Shown here in pieces: positions 9,173 through 15,208 of a stretch of 20,347 nucleotides of DNA. Numbering within the stretch: the stretch's first letter is position 1; every line of letters begins with the position of its first letter. The stretch is taken from positions 1 to 20,347 of the forward strand of contig JAZSFD010000118.1 in NCBI GenBank assembly GCA_045532035.1. Reading direction: 5' to 3'. A model generated the notes under the pieces. The model did not search any database, had not been told where the DNA came from, and worked only from the letters and a program-made list of their open reading frames with translations. A program made the position numbers and the translations under genes. The stretch comes from UMGS1052 sp045532035. GTDB lineage: Bacteria; Bacillota; Clostridia; Oscillospirales; CAG-382.

Positions 9173-9454
9173 ATGAACAAGACAGAAATGATTGCAAAAG
9201 TTGCAAAAGACGCAAACCTCACAAAGGATCAGGCTTCCAAGGCTGTTAACGCAGTTCTTGATTCGATGACAGAAGCTCTCGCAGCCGGCGAAAAGGTTCA
9301 GATCATCGGCTTCGGTACATTCAGCGTTAAGGAATGTGCAGAAAAGGTTGCAAGAATCCCCAAGACAGGTGAAAAGAAAGTTGTTCCCGCAACAAAGCGC
9401 CCCAAGTTCACAGCCGGCCAGGCTCTCAAGGACGCCGTTGCAAAGGCAAAGTAA
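9173..9454 (+). CDS. hup: HU-family nucleoid DNA-binding protein
   Basis: A 93-residue HU/IHF-type dimeric histone-like protein that bends and compacts DNA. The helical N-terminus (NKTEMIAKVAKDANLTKDQA) is followed by the family signature IIGFGTFSV (44-52) and the DNA-intercalating arm with RIPKTGE (61-67), then the C-terminal ATKRPKFTAGQALKDAV. Length is typical (~90). The arm base has CAEKVAR in place of the usual Arg-rich sequence, a mild departure. The start is fixed by a strong SD (AAGGAGA, ~9 nt upstream). The gene is framed by its own promoter and a strong terminator. A shift in codon use is apparent by eye (many GCA, AAC, TTC, AAG), as expected for a highly expressed gene. Confidence 0.97.
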   Translation: MNKTEMIAKVAKDANLTKDQASKAVNAVLDSMTEALAAGEKVQIIGFGTFSVKECAEKVARIPKTGEKKVVPATKRPKFTAGQALKDAVAKAK

Positions 9455-9467
9455 TTGCAAACTGCAG

Positions 9468-9502
9468 TGTGCCATATGCTTTGTGCATATGGCACATTTT
9501 TT
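9468..9502 (+). terminator. Rho-independent terminator of hup
   Basis: A perfect 12-bp stem (TGTGCCATATGC, 9468-9479, with 9485-9496), a 5-nt loop and a run of six T follow the hup stop by 13 bp. The next gene (rqcP) has no obvious sigma-A promoter in the remaining 43 bp, so read-through may feed it. Confidence 0.93.
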
Positions 9503-9545
9503 CTTGAGTGATTTGATTTGGAAATACTTTTTAAAGGAAAATGGT

Positions 9546-9788
9546 ATGAGACTCGATAAATATCTTAAGGTGTCGCGCATAATCAAGCGCCGCACCGTGG
9601 CAAACGATGCCTGTGACAATGCGCTTGTCACCGTGAATGACCGACCTGCCAAAGCTTCATATGATGTCAAGGTGGGGGATGTGATCTCGATAACCTTTGG
9701 CGAGCGTACCGTAAAGGTGCGCGTGCTTGAGGTGAATGAGCACGCTCTCAAGAAGGATGCCGCCCTTATGTATGAGGCGATAGAATAA
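9546..9788 (+). CDS. rqcP: S4-domain RNA-binding protein RqcP (YabO/Hsp15-like)
   Basis: An 80-residue protein made almost wholly of one S4 RNA-binding domain (MRLDKYLKVSRIIKRR at the N-terminus, then VTVNDRPAKASYDVKVGD). This is the size and sequence type of Bacillus YabO/RqcP, which binds stalled 60S-like 50S subunits carrying peptidyl-tRNA and works with RqcH during C-terminal poly-alanine tailing. The start is the ATG at 9546, preceded by AAAGGAAAA (9532-9540); the frame stays open upstream through hup and the terminator, but that part is non-coding or antisense in character. Its position just before yabP matches Bacillus. A generic heat-shock Hsp15-like role cannot be excluded from sequence alone. 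Confidence 0.88.
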   Translation: MRLDKYLKVSRIIKRRTVANDACDNALVTVNDRPAKASYDVKVGDVISITFGERTVKVRVLEVNEHALKKDAALMYEAIE

Positions 9789-9793
9789 AGCGG

Positions 9794-9821
9794 GAATAAT
9801 TCGGCTTTTTGCGCATATATA
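9794..9821 (+). promoter_or_regulatory. Possible sporulation sigma-E-type promoter upstream of yabP
   Basis: GAATAAT (9794-9800) resembles the sigma-E -35 pattern KMATATT, and CATATATA (9814-9821) keeps the CATA core of the -10 CATACAAT, with 13 bp between them. yabP is sigma-E dependent in Bacillus subtilis, which is the main reason for proposing it. The -10 match is only partial (5 of 8). Confidence 0.35.
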
Positions 9822-9842
9822 TTTTCCGAAAGGAGAATGTGT

Positions 9843-10139
9843 ATGGAAGAAGCAAACAGATTCGCAAAACCCCACAGCATCTCGCTGAAGGACAGAAAAA
9901 ATATGACCATGACAGGTGTCAGCGAAATAATAAGCTTTGATGACGGCTGTGTTTCTCTTGATGTTTCGGATCATCTTCTGAATATCTACGGCAGCTGTCT
10001 TCATATCGATTCGTTCAGTAACGAAAGCGGAGATGTGGCACTTTCCGGAATAATTGATTCGATCATATATTCTGGAAAGACCCAGTCGTCATACAGAAAA
10101 GGTATTCTCAAAAGGCTGTTTTCATATGACGAACAGTGA
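9843..10139 (+). CDS. yabP: Sporulation protein YabP
   Basis: A 98-residue protein matching the YabP/YqfC fold family: HSISLKDRKNMTMTGV, a central 'ISFDDGCVSLDVSDHLLNIY' segment and the characteristic GSCLHIDSF. In Bacillus subtilis YabP is made in the mother cell and is needed for normal spore-coat formation; its biochemical activity is unknown. I place the start at the second ATG (9843), because the SD AAAGGAGA (9829-9836) ends directly at the first ATG (9837), too close to use. Its last 14 bp overlap yabQ. Confidence 0.93.
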   Translation: MEEANRFAKPHSISLKDRKNMTMTGVSEIISFDDGCVSLDVSDHLLNIYGSCLHIDSFSNESGDVALSGIIDSIIYSGKTQSSYRKGILKRLFSYDEQ

Positions 10140-10725
10140 TATTTTCAAAAACACGGTATTCGATCATATAAATCCGTTTCCGATGCTGATCTGCTCTGTT
10201 TTGGCGGGGATTTTGCTTGGAATGATGCTTGATGTTTTTTCACTGACCGAAAGGTTTTTCGGAAAAAACAGGATCATAATATTTTTTACCGACATGATAT
10301 CTGTTGTTTTCAGCTATTTGTTTTTGTTTGTATGTGCCTACAACTTCAATTGCGGCATGATAAGGTGGTATTGTGTTGTCATAAGCCTTGGAGCCCTTCG
10401 GATTCAGCGAAGGCTTATGTCAAAGCCTTTTTTGAAGCTTTGCGCCTTTTTGATAAACACTGTGGAAAAAATACTGAAAATTGCGTCGAAGATTCTGTGT
10501 TTCCCGACAAAAAAGCTTTTTGGTCTGTCTGTATTTGTATACAGAAAAGCGGCGAAAAAAACGCTTTCCTTGTCACGATGGCAGGCATACCTTTATGAAA
10601 AAAACAAAATTGCGGCAAGAGCAGCCGACGGATTCGGTCTTGCGCCGCGTGTGAAAGAGGAAAAGGAATGGAAGAAAACAAAAAGAACAAGCCGGGTGAA
10701 AAAATCGGCAAGCCTGCTGCAATAG
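10126..10725 (+). CDS. yabQ: Sporulation membrane protein YabQ
   Basis: About 199 residues. The N-terminal half has three to four hydrophobic helices (PMLICSVLAGILLGMMLDVF; IIIFFTDMISVVFSYLFLFV; WYCVVISLGALRI), then a basic amphipathic region and a lysine/arginine-rich tail. The LLGMMLDVFS...F.TD pattern and the location between yabP and divIC identify YabQ, a mother-cell protein required for spore cortex formation in Bacillus. I chose the ATG at 10126, overlapping yabP by 14 bp; the longer frame to 10054 lies inside yabP coding sequence. The 3' end overlaps divIC by 58 bp, and the divIC SD lies within the yabQ coding region. Confidence 0.86.
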   Translation: MTNSDIFKNTVFDHINPFPMLICSVLAGILLGMMLDVFSLTERFFGKNRIIIFFTDMISVVFSYLFLFVCAYNFNCGMIRWYCVVISLGALRIQRRLMSKPFLKLCAFLINTVEKILKIASKILCFPTKKLFGLSVFVYRKAAKKTLSLSRWQAYLYEKNKIAARAADGFGLAPRVKEEKEWKKTKRTSRVKKSASLLQ

Positions 10726-10985
10726 CAATATTGCTCATACTTGTGTTTTTGCTGATCGCCTGCATAAGATTGCAGATGGAACTGAACGAGCTTCGTGAAA
10801 AATATACAGAGCTTGAAAAACAACGCGATGAGCTCAGGCTTGATGTTGAGGAGCTTGAATATCTTGAAGAGCTTCAGCGCAACGACCCCGAGGCGTTTAA
10901 CGAATATATGGCAAAGCTGCTGGGGTACTATGACCCGTCGTCCACTGTATATTCCAACGGAACCGTTGTCGATCAGTCAAAATAA
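10668..10985 (+). CDS. divIC: Septum-formation initiator DivIC/FtsB-like cell-division protein
   Basis: A 105-residue bitopic membrane protein: a short basic cytoplasmic N-terminus, one transmembrane helix (AAIAILLILVFLLIACI, ~18-34), then a coiled coil (LQMELNELREKYTELEKQRD and following, ~36-68) and a short extracytoplasmic tail with ARD-like 'AKLLGYYDPSSTVY'. This is the DivIC/FtsB architecture; the protein works with FtsL and DivIB/FtsQ in the divisome. SD GAGG plus AAGG precede the ATG by 4-7 nt. It overlaps yabQ by 58 bp in another frame, and the same gene order is seen in Bacillus (yabP-yabQ-divIC). Confidence 0.9.
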   Translation: MEENKKNKPGEKIGKPAAIAILLILVFLLIACIRLQMELNELREKYTELEKQRDELRLDVEELEYLEELQRNDPEAFNEYMAKLLGYYDPSSTVYSNGTVVDQSK

Positions 10986-11004
10986 TGCGATAAGAGGAAA
11001 AACT

Positions 11005-11850
11005 GTGAGAATAATAAACACAAATGAAATAAAACAAAGGGTCTGCGAGCTTTTTATCAAGTCAAATTATAATCTGCCTGAGGATATTCTTGAAAAAATA
11101 GCCTCCTGCGCAAACAGCGAGGAAAAAGGAATTGCGAAAAGCATCTTGTCAAAGCTTTGCGAAAACTGTGATGCCGCAAAAAAAATAAATGTGCCCATAT
11201 GTCAGGACACCGGTATGGCGGTGGTTTTCCTTGAGATCGGTCAGGAGGTCTGTCTTGAGGGCGAGCTTCTTGAAGATGCCGTCAATGCCGGAGTCAGAGA
11301 GGCGTATGACATAGGGTACATGAGAAAATCTGTTGTAAAGGATCCGTTCTTTGACAGAAGGAACACCGACGACAACACCCCTGCAATAATCTATACCCGC
11401 ATCGTTGCGGGAGACAAGGTATCAGTTACCGCAGCTCCAAAAGGCTTTGGAAGCGAAAACATGAGCGCGGTCAAAATGTTCACCCCATCTGCGAGCAGGG
11501 AAGATATCATAGCCTTTGTGGCAGATACCATGAAAAAGGCGGGAAGTAATCCTTGTCCTCCGGTAGTTCTCGGAGTAGGACTTGGAGGAGACTTTGAATA
11601 TGCAGCCTTCCTTGCAAAAAAAGCTCTTGTCAGAAGCACCGATGAGCGAAACTGCAATCCCGAATATGCACAGCTTGAAAAAGATATGCTTGATGCGGTA
11701 AACGCCCTTGGGATCGGTCCGCAGGGCTTTGGCGGAAAGACCACCTGCCTTGCTGTCAATATCGAATATTTCCCGACCCACATTGCAGGGCTTCCGTGTG
11801 CGGTGAATGTGGGTTGCCATGTGACAAGGCACGCTTGCTGTGTTATCTGA
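11005..11850 (+). CDS. Class I fumarate hydratase (or tartrate dehydratase) alpha subunit
   Basis: 281 residues of the [4Fe-4S] class I fumarase alpha (N-terminal) domain, which interconverts fumarate and malate when joined to a beta subunit. Visible motifs are PICQDTGMAVVF, DRRNTDDNTPAIIYTRIV, APKGFGSENMSA, CPPVVLGVGLGG and GIGPQGFGGKTTCLAV; the end PTHIAGLPCAVNVGCH is the normal family C-terminus. Cysteines in CQDTG, RNCNPEY and the C-terminal region are candidate cluster ligands. The start is GTG at 11005 with SD AGAGG 7 nt upstream; the frame upstream runs through divIC out of phase and is not coding. The beta subunit, normally adjacent, is missing here. TtdA of L-tartrate dehydratase is an alternative assignment within the same family. 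Confidence 0.9.
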   Translation: MRIINTNEIKQRVCELFIKSNYNLPEDILEKIASCANSEEKGIAKSILSKLCENCDAAKKINVPICQDTGMAVVFLEIGQEVCLEGELLEDAVNAGVREAYDIGYMRKSVVKDPFFDRRNTDDNTPAIIYTRIVAGDKVSVTAAPKGFGSENMSAVKMFTPSASREDIIAFVADTMKKAGSNPCPPVVLGVGLGGDFEYAAFLAKKALVRSTDERNCNPEYAQLEKDMLDAVNALGIGPQGFGGKTTCLAVNIEYFPTHIAGLPCAVNVGCHVTRHACCVI

Positions 11851-11920
11851 CTTGAAATGTCGGAATGCTGTTAAGTTTTCAAAAAAATCATCTTTTTATG
11901 TGAAAGTTGCATAAAAACCC

Positions 11921-11949
11921 TTTACAAATCCGCATGAGTATGTTATAAT
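11921..11949 (+). promoter_or_regulatory. Sigma-A promoter of hpf
   Basis: TTTACA (11921-11926), a 17-bp spacer and TATAAT (11944-11949) form a near-consensus promoter, giving a transcription start near 11955-11957 and a leader of ~120 nt. The 70 bp between the fumarase stop and this promoter contain no convincing terminator (only a weak TTGAAA/TTTCAA pair followed by A's). Confidence 0.85.
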
Positions 11950-11954
11950 ATACT

Positions 11955-12076
11955 CAAGATAAGTGTTGTTCTTATCTTGGTTTCGCAAAGTTTGGCGTTT
12001 CGCGGACTTTGGAAAGCTATTTCCCGGGACGCAAAGCTCCTTTCTTTGCTCAGCACAATCAAAGGAGGCATGGTTT
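11955..12076 (+). promoter_or_regulatory. Structured 5' leader of hpf with SD-complementary loop
   Basis: The leader can fold into four consecutive hairpins. H1 is a 9-bp stem (11955-11963 with 11971-11979) that starts at the predicted +1. H2 pairs CAAAGT (11986-11991) with ACTTTG (12006-12011) around an inner GCG/CGC. H3 pairs GGAAA (12011-12015) with TTTCC (12020-12024). H4 pairs GCAAAG (12031-12036) with CTTTGC (12044-12049). The 7-nt loop of H4, CTCCTTT (12037-12043), is exactly complementary to the SD AAAGGAG (12061-12067), allowing an H-type pseudoknot or loop-SD duplex. The GCAAAG of H4 is duplicated at 11985-11990, so the CTTTGC arm has two possible partners. RNA families associated with raiA/hpf genes have been described; whether this is one cannot be decided by eye. 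Confidence 0.5.
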
Positions 12077-12610
12077 ATGAAAACTGTTATCACCAACCGT
12101 AAGTTTGAAACATCCGAAAAGCTTAAGGGCATTATCGAGCGCAAGATCGCACGACTCGACCGCTTTTTCCCCGTTGAAGAAACAGCAAACATCACTCTTT
12201 CGACCAGAGGAAAATTTGCAAGAGTTGAGATCACGATCTTTTTCAAAGGCACTATCTTCCGTGCCGAGCAGGAAAATGCAGATGTGGTGATTGCCTTGTA
12301 TGATGCGGTCGACACGATCGAACGCCAGATCCGTAAGAACAAAACCAAGCTCTCAAAGCGCCTGCGTGACAATGCTTTTGCACCTGCAGATACTATGGAG
12401 CCTCTTGACGAGCTTGAACAGGATGTTATCGGCATCACAAAGGTCAAGAAATTCTACCTCACCGATATGACCCCCGAGGATGCGGTACTTCAGATGAACC
12501 TTTTGGGTCACGGCTTCTATATGTTCCGCGATATTTCCAACAAAAAAGTCTGCGTTGCCTATCCGCGTGAAAACGGAGAATACGGACTTATCGTTCCCGA
12601 AGACGAATGA
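12077..12610 (+). CDS. hpf: Long-form ribosome hibernation-promoting factor
   Basis: A 177-residue protein of the long HPF/RaiA class. The N-terminal domain (~1-100; KTVITNRKFETSEKLKGIIE, then KNKTKLSKRLRDNA) binds the decoding region of the 30S subunit. The C-terminal domain (~120-175) carries KFYLTDMTPEDAVLQMNLLG, GHGFYMF and ENGEYGLIVPE, the dimerisation module that pairs two 70S ribosomes into inactive 100S particles. The start is ATG 12077, with a perfect SD AAAGGAGG (12061-12068) 8 nt upstream; an out-of-frame ATG at 12070 is too close to the SD. It is a single-gene unit between its own promoter and a strong terminator. Expression in stationary phase or under (p)ppGpp is usual for the family. 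Confidence 0.96.
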   Translation: MKTVITNRKFETSEKLKGIIERKIARLDRFFPVEETANITLSTRGKFARVEITIFFKGTIFRAEQENADVVIALYDAVDTIERQIRKNKTKLSKRLRDNAFAPADTMEPLDELEQDVIGITKVKKFYLTDMTPEDAVLQMNLLGHGFYMFRDISNKKVCVAYPRENGEYGLIVPEDE

Positions 12611-12622
12611 TGAACACATTTT

Positions 12623-12650
12623 GCCCCAAGGCTTGCCTTGGGGCTTTTTT
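12623..12650 (+). terminator. Rho-independent terminator of hpf
   Basis: A 9-bp GC-rich stem GCCCCAAGG (12623-12631) with CCTTGGGGC (12636-12644), a CTTG tetraloop and six T (12645-12650). The last T coincides with the end of the convergent dapA stop codon. On the minus strand the stem is followed by CAAAATG rather than a T-run, so it is a poor dapA terminator. Confidence 0.95.
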
Positions 12651-13525
12651 CAGCTCTTCAAAAGCTCATATTCCCTTATGATTTTCTTTGCGCACTCGCT
12701 GTCCGCCCGAAGCATCGGCAGGCGAAGCTCGTTTTCACAAAGTCCGGCGTGCGCCATGACCGCTTTTATTGGCGCAGGATTTATATCAGAAAAAAGGAGC
12801 TTTGAAAATTTGAGATATTTCATATAGAGCTTTCTTGCATAGTCTGTTTTCCCGTCCGAAAAAAGCTTGCATATTTCAACGCTTACTTTTGGGAAAATGT
12901 TTGACATTACAGATATCACTCCATATCCTCCCAAAGCAAGCACAGGGAGCAGAAGATCATCGTTTCCGCTGTAAAGAGGAAGGGGACAGGTGGAGATGGT
13001 GAGTGCCACATCCGAAAGATTTGCCGATGCCTCCTTGATGCCGCAGATGTTGTCAATTCTTGAAAGCTCAAGATAGGTGTCAGGTGAGATGTTCACACAG
13101 GTGCGCGTCGGAACATTATATACAATAACAGGTTTTTCGCTTGCCTGCGCAATTCTTTCGTAGTGTGCGATGATACCTTTTTTGTTTGCTTTGTTGTAGT
13201 AAGGTGTCACGACAAGCAGACCGTCGGCGCCGTATTCATCGGCATAGCAGCACATTTTTGCCGCTTTTTCGGTGTCGTTCGAGCCTGTTCCCGCGATGAG
13301 CTTTGTTCTTCCGTTTACCCGTTTGATGCTGTGTCTTATCAGGTCGCGGTGCTCGCGGTATGAAAGAGTTGGTGATTCACCTGTTGTTCCCGAAATGACA
13401 ATTGCTGAAACTCCTGAGTCTATCTGAAATTCTATGAGTGAATCAAGTGCTCGATAGTCTATCCTGCCGTTCTTAAAAGGCGTGATGAGGGCTGTGCACA
13501 CACCTGTAAACAATGGCTTTTTCAA
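12650..13525 (-). CDS. dapA: 4-hydroxy-tetrahydrodipicolinate synthase
   Basis: A 291-residue TIM-barrel class I aldolase that condenses pyruvate with aspartate semialdehyde, the first committed step to lysine, diaminopimelate and (in spores) dipicolinate. Catalytic residues map well onto the E. coli enzyme: T47/T48 in SGTTGESPTL, Y110 in TPYYNK, Y136 and R141 in YNVPTRT, and the Schiff-base K164 in GIKEAS. The start on the minus strand is TTG (complement of 13523-13525), preceded by AAGGT about 8 nt upstream; no in-frame ATG lies near. The gene stands alone, convergent with hpf and divergent from prmA. Confidence 0.96.
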   Translation of the reverse strand: MKKPLFTGVCTALITPFKNGRIDYRALDSLIEFQIDSGVSAIVISGTTGESPTLSYREHRDLIRHSIKRVNGRTKLIAGTGSNDTEKAAKMCCYADEYGADGLLVVTPYYNKANKKGIIAHYERIAQASEKPVIVYNVPTRTCVNISPDTYLELSRIDNICGIKEASANLSDVALTISTCPLPLYSGNDDLLLPVLALGGYGVISVMSNIFPKVSVEICKLFSDGKTDYARKLYMKYLKFSKLLFSDINPAPIKAVMAHAGLCENELRLPMLRADSECAKKIIREYELLKS

Positions 13526-13706
13526 TATGTTTTACCTTCTTTCGGTATTTGTTTCCGATAAAAATAAGACTTCCTTTTGTATAATATTCTGCAATGCTGT
13601 TTTTGTTGACGCAAAAGTTGATGAATGGTCAATATGCCTATATGCCTTTTGCATAAAAAAACGAGAAAAATATATGTAAATTTCCTAAAAAACACGCTTA
13701 AAGCTC
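13526..13706. other. Divergent intergenic region between dapA and prmA
   Basis: An AT-rich, non-coding stretch that with the prmA leader makes 314 bp without a gene. A weak minus-strand promoter for dapA may be TCAACA (complement of 13604-13609), 17 bp, TATTAT (complement of 13581-13586). A tandem direct repeat of the octamer ATATGCCT occurs at ~13633-13648, next to TTTTGCAT. Nothing else convincing is visible. Confidence 0.45.
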
Positions 13707-13735
13707 TTGACATTTCGCACAAAACAATATAAAAT
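13707..13735 (+). promoter_or_regulatory. Sigma-A promoter of the prmA operon
   Basis: A perfect -35 TTGACA (13707-13712), a 17-bp spacer and -10 TAAAAT (13730-13735, five of six matches). The predicted start is near 13742, giving a ~98-nt AT-rich leader that begins with a small hairpin (CAGC 13747-13750 with GCTG 13756-13759). Confidence 0.8.
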
Positions 13736-13839
13736 ACATAAGTAAGCAGCTGATTGCTGTAAAAATTGCACATATGTTTTTTTGATAAGTTATGGGTATT
13801 TTTCACAAATCAAATGTGCGTATTGACGAAAGGACGTCT

Positions 13840-14823
13840 ATGGATTGGTTGGAGATTGCGGTCAAGACAACGACCGCCGGAATAGAGCCTGTGTCGGGCA
13901 TTCTTATTATGAACGGTATCTCGGGATACGCTGTCGAGGACAGCGAGGATTTCGAAGAATTTCTGCGCGACAAGGAGGTTTACTGGGACTATATCGAAGA
14001 TTCCCTCATGGCACTCAAGGATTGCGACACTGTCGTCACCTTCTATGTCACCGATGACGCGGCGGGAGTTGAACAGCTCGGACTCATAAAGAATGAGCTT
14101 TCACGCCTTAAGAATGAGGAGCTTGATTCGATATACGGCGAGCTTTCTGTTACTGTCGGCAACATTGCCGAAGAAGACTGGGCAAACAACTGGAAAAAGT
14201 ATTTCAAGCCCATTTCCGTCGGCGACAGGCTTCTTGTCAAGCCCACCTGGGAAAAGGTGGAGAATGTGGGAAGCAAGACTGTTGTGGAGATCGACCCGTC
14301 CTCCTCTTTCGGAACCGGTTCTCATACCACCACAAAGCTCTGCCTTGAATATATCGAAAAGATCGACGAAAAGCTTTCGGGTGAAAGCTTTGAAATGATC
14401 GATGTGGGCTGTGGCTCGGGAATCCTTGCCATTGCTGCAAACAAGCTTTCGGGTGCTCATGTCACCGCCATCGACATCGAAGAAAACTCGATAAGAGTGG
14501 CAAAAGAAAATTTTGAGACCAACAACATTCCCGAATCGTGCTATGACCTTTATCTCGGAAGTATCACCGACGATGCTGCGCTTTTCTCAAAGATTTCGTC
14601 GAAAAAATATAAAATGCTTGCCGCAAACATTGTGGCAGATGTTCTCAAGGCTATGGCGCCTTATTTCAAGATTCTTCTTGATGAAGATGGTTATGCGGTG
14701 ATCTCGGGTATCATATCCGAACGCGCCGATGAGGTGGAAAAAAGCTTCCTTGAAGCAGGTTTTTCGGTTGTTGACAAGAAAGACACCGACGGCTGGACTG
14801 CCATTTTTCTGCGCCACGCATGA
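13840..14823 (+). CDS. prmA: Ribosomal protein L11 methyltransferase
   Basis: A 328-residue SAM-dependent methyltransferase that trimethylates lysines and the N-terminus of ribosomal protein L11. After a substrate-recognition N-terminal domain come EDWANNWKKYFKP (112-124), IDPSSSFGTGSHTTT (151-165; usual form IDPGxAFGTGxHxTT), the SAM-binding DVGCGSGILAIAA (188-200), and an AANIVADVL catalytic segment. I chose the ATG at 13840 because AAAGGA (13829-13834) precedes it; an in-frame ATG at 13792 would add 16 residues but has no SD. Ends in an ATGA overlap with the ACT-domain gene. First gene of a five-gene operon. Confidence 0.95.
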   Translation: MDWLEIAVKTTTAGIEPVSGILIMNGISGYAVEDSEDFEEFLRDKEVYWDYIEDSLMALKDCDTVVTFYVTDDAAGVEQLGLIKNELSRLKNEELDSIYGELSVTVGNIAEEDWANNWKKYFKPISVGDRLLVKPTWEKVENVGSKTVVEIDPSSSFGTGSHTTTKLCLEYIEKIDEKLSGESFEMIDVGCGSGILAIAANKLSGAHVTAIDIEENSIRVAKENFETNNIPESCYDLYLGSITDDAALFSKISSKKYKMLAANIVADVLKAMAPYFKILLDEDGYAVISGIISERADEVEKSFLEAGFSVVDKKDTDGWTAIFLRHA

Positions 14824-15191
14824 GACTTGATATAAAACCCCTTGAATATGACTTTTCGGTGTGCAAGCTTTCTGATCTGTCGATGGTGAGATTTCATGAC
14901 GAGCTTTTCTTTGTCGCCAAGACCGATGAGGAGATGTCCCTTGTGTGTCTGACTTCTTCTGTCCCTGAGAATACAACAGACATAAGCGACGGATGGCGCG
15001 GCTTTCGCATCTGCGGAGAGCTTGATTTTTCGCTGATCGGAATACTTTCGCGCATAAGCGGTGTGCTTGCCGATGGCGGCATTGGTATATTTGCCGTGTC
15101 CACCTATAACACCGACTATGTTTTTGTAAAAAAAGAAAACTTCAATAATGCTCTGGCTCTGCTTTCGGATGCAGGCCATCGAATCGTTTGA
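14820..15191 (+). CDS. Small ACT-domain protein of unknown function
   Basis: A 123-residue protein ending in an ACT-type ligand-binding fold: RICGELDFSLIGILSRISGV, then LADGGIGIFAVSTYNTDYVF and a final helix with ENFNNALALL. The first ~60 residues resemble the paired divergent ACT domain of the COG3603/CASTOR-like group. No catalytic domain is attached, so it is probably an amino-acid sensor or an orphan regulatory subunit; partner and ligand are unknown. It overlaps prmA by 4 bp (ATGA) and ends 17 bp before rsmE. Confidence 0.82.
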   Translation: MRLDIKPLEYDFSVCKLSDLSMVRFHDELFFVAKTDEEMSLVCLTSSVPENTTDISDGWRGFRICGELDFSLIGILSRISGVLADGGIGIFAVSTYNTDYVFVKKENFNNALALLSDAGHRIV

Positions 15192-15208
15192 AAAGATGGG
15201 AGGGCATC

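Noticed and set aside
12011..12049. Possible cyclic di-GMP-I riboswitch in the hpf leader, because GGGACGCAAAGC matches part of its core
   Set aside because: The rest of the class consensus (the conserved GGCAAACC strand, GNRA-capped P1b and the tetraloop receptor) is not present around it; the shared stretch is short and explained by the local hairpin.
13792..13839. Earlier prmA start (ATG 13792)
   Set aside because: No SD precedes it and the family normally begins at the W-L-E-I segment reached from ATG 13840, which has AAAGGA upstream.
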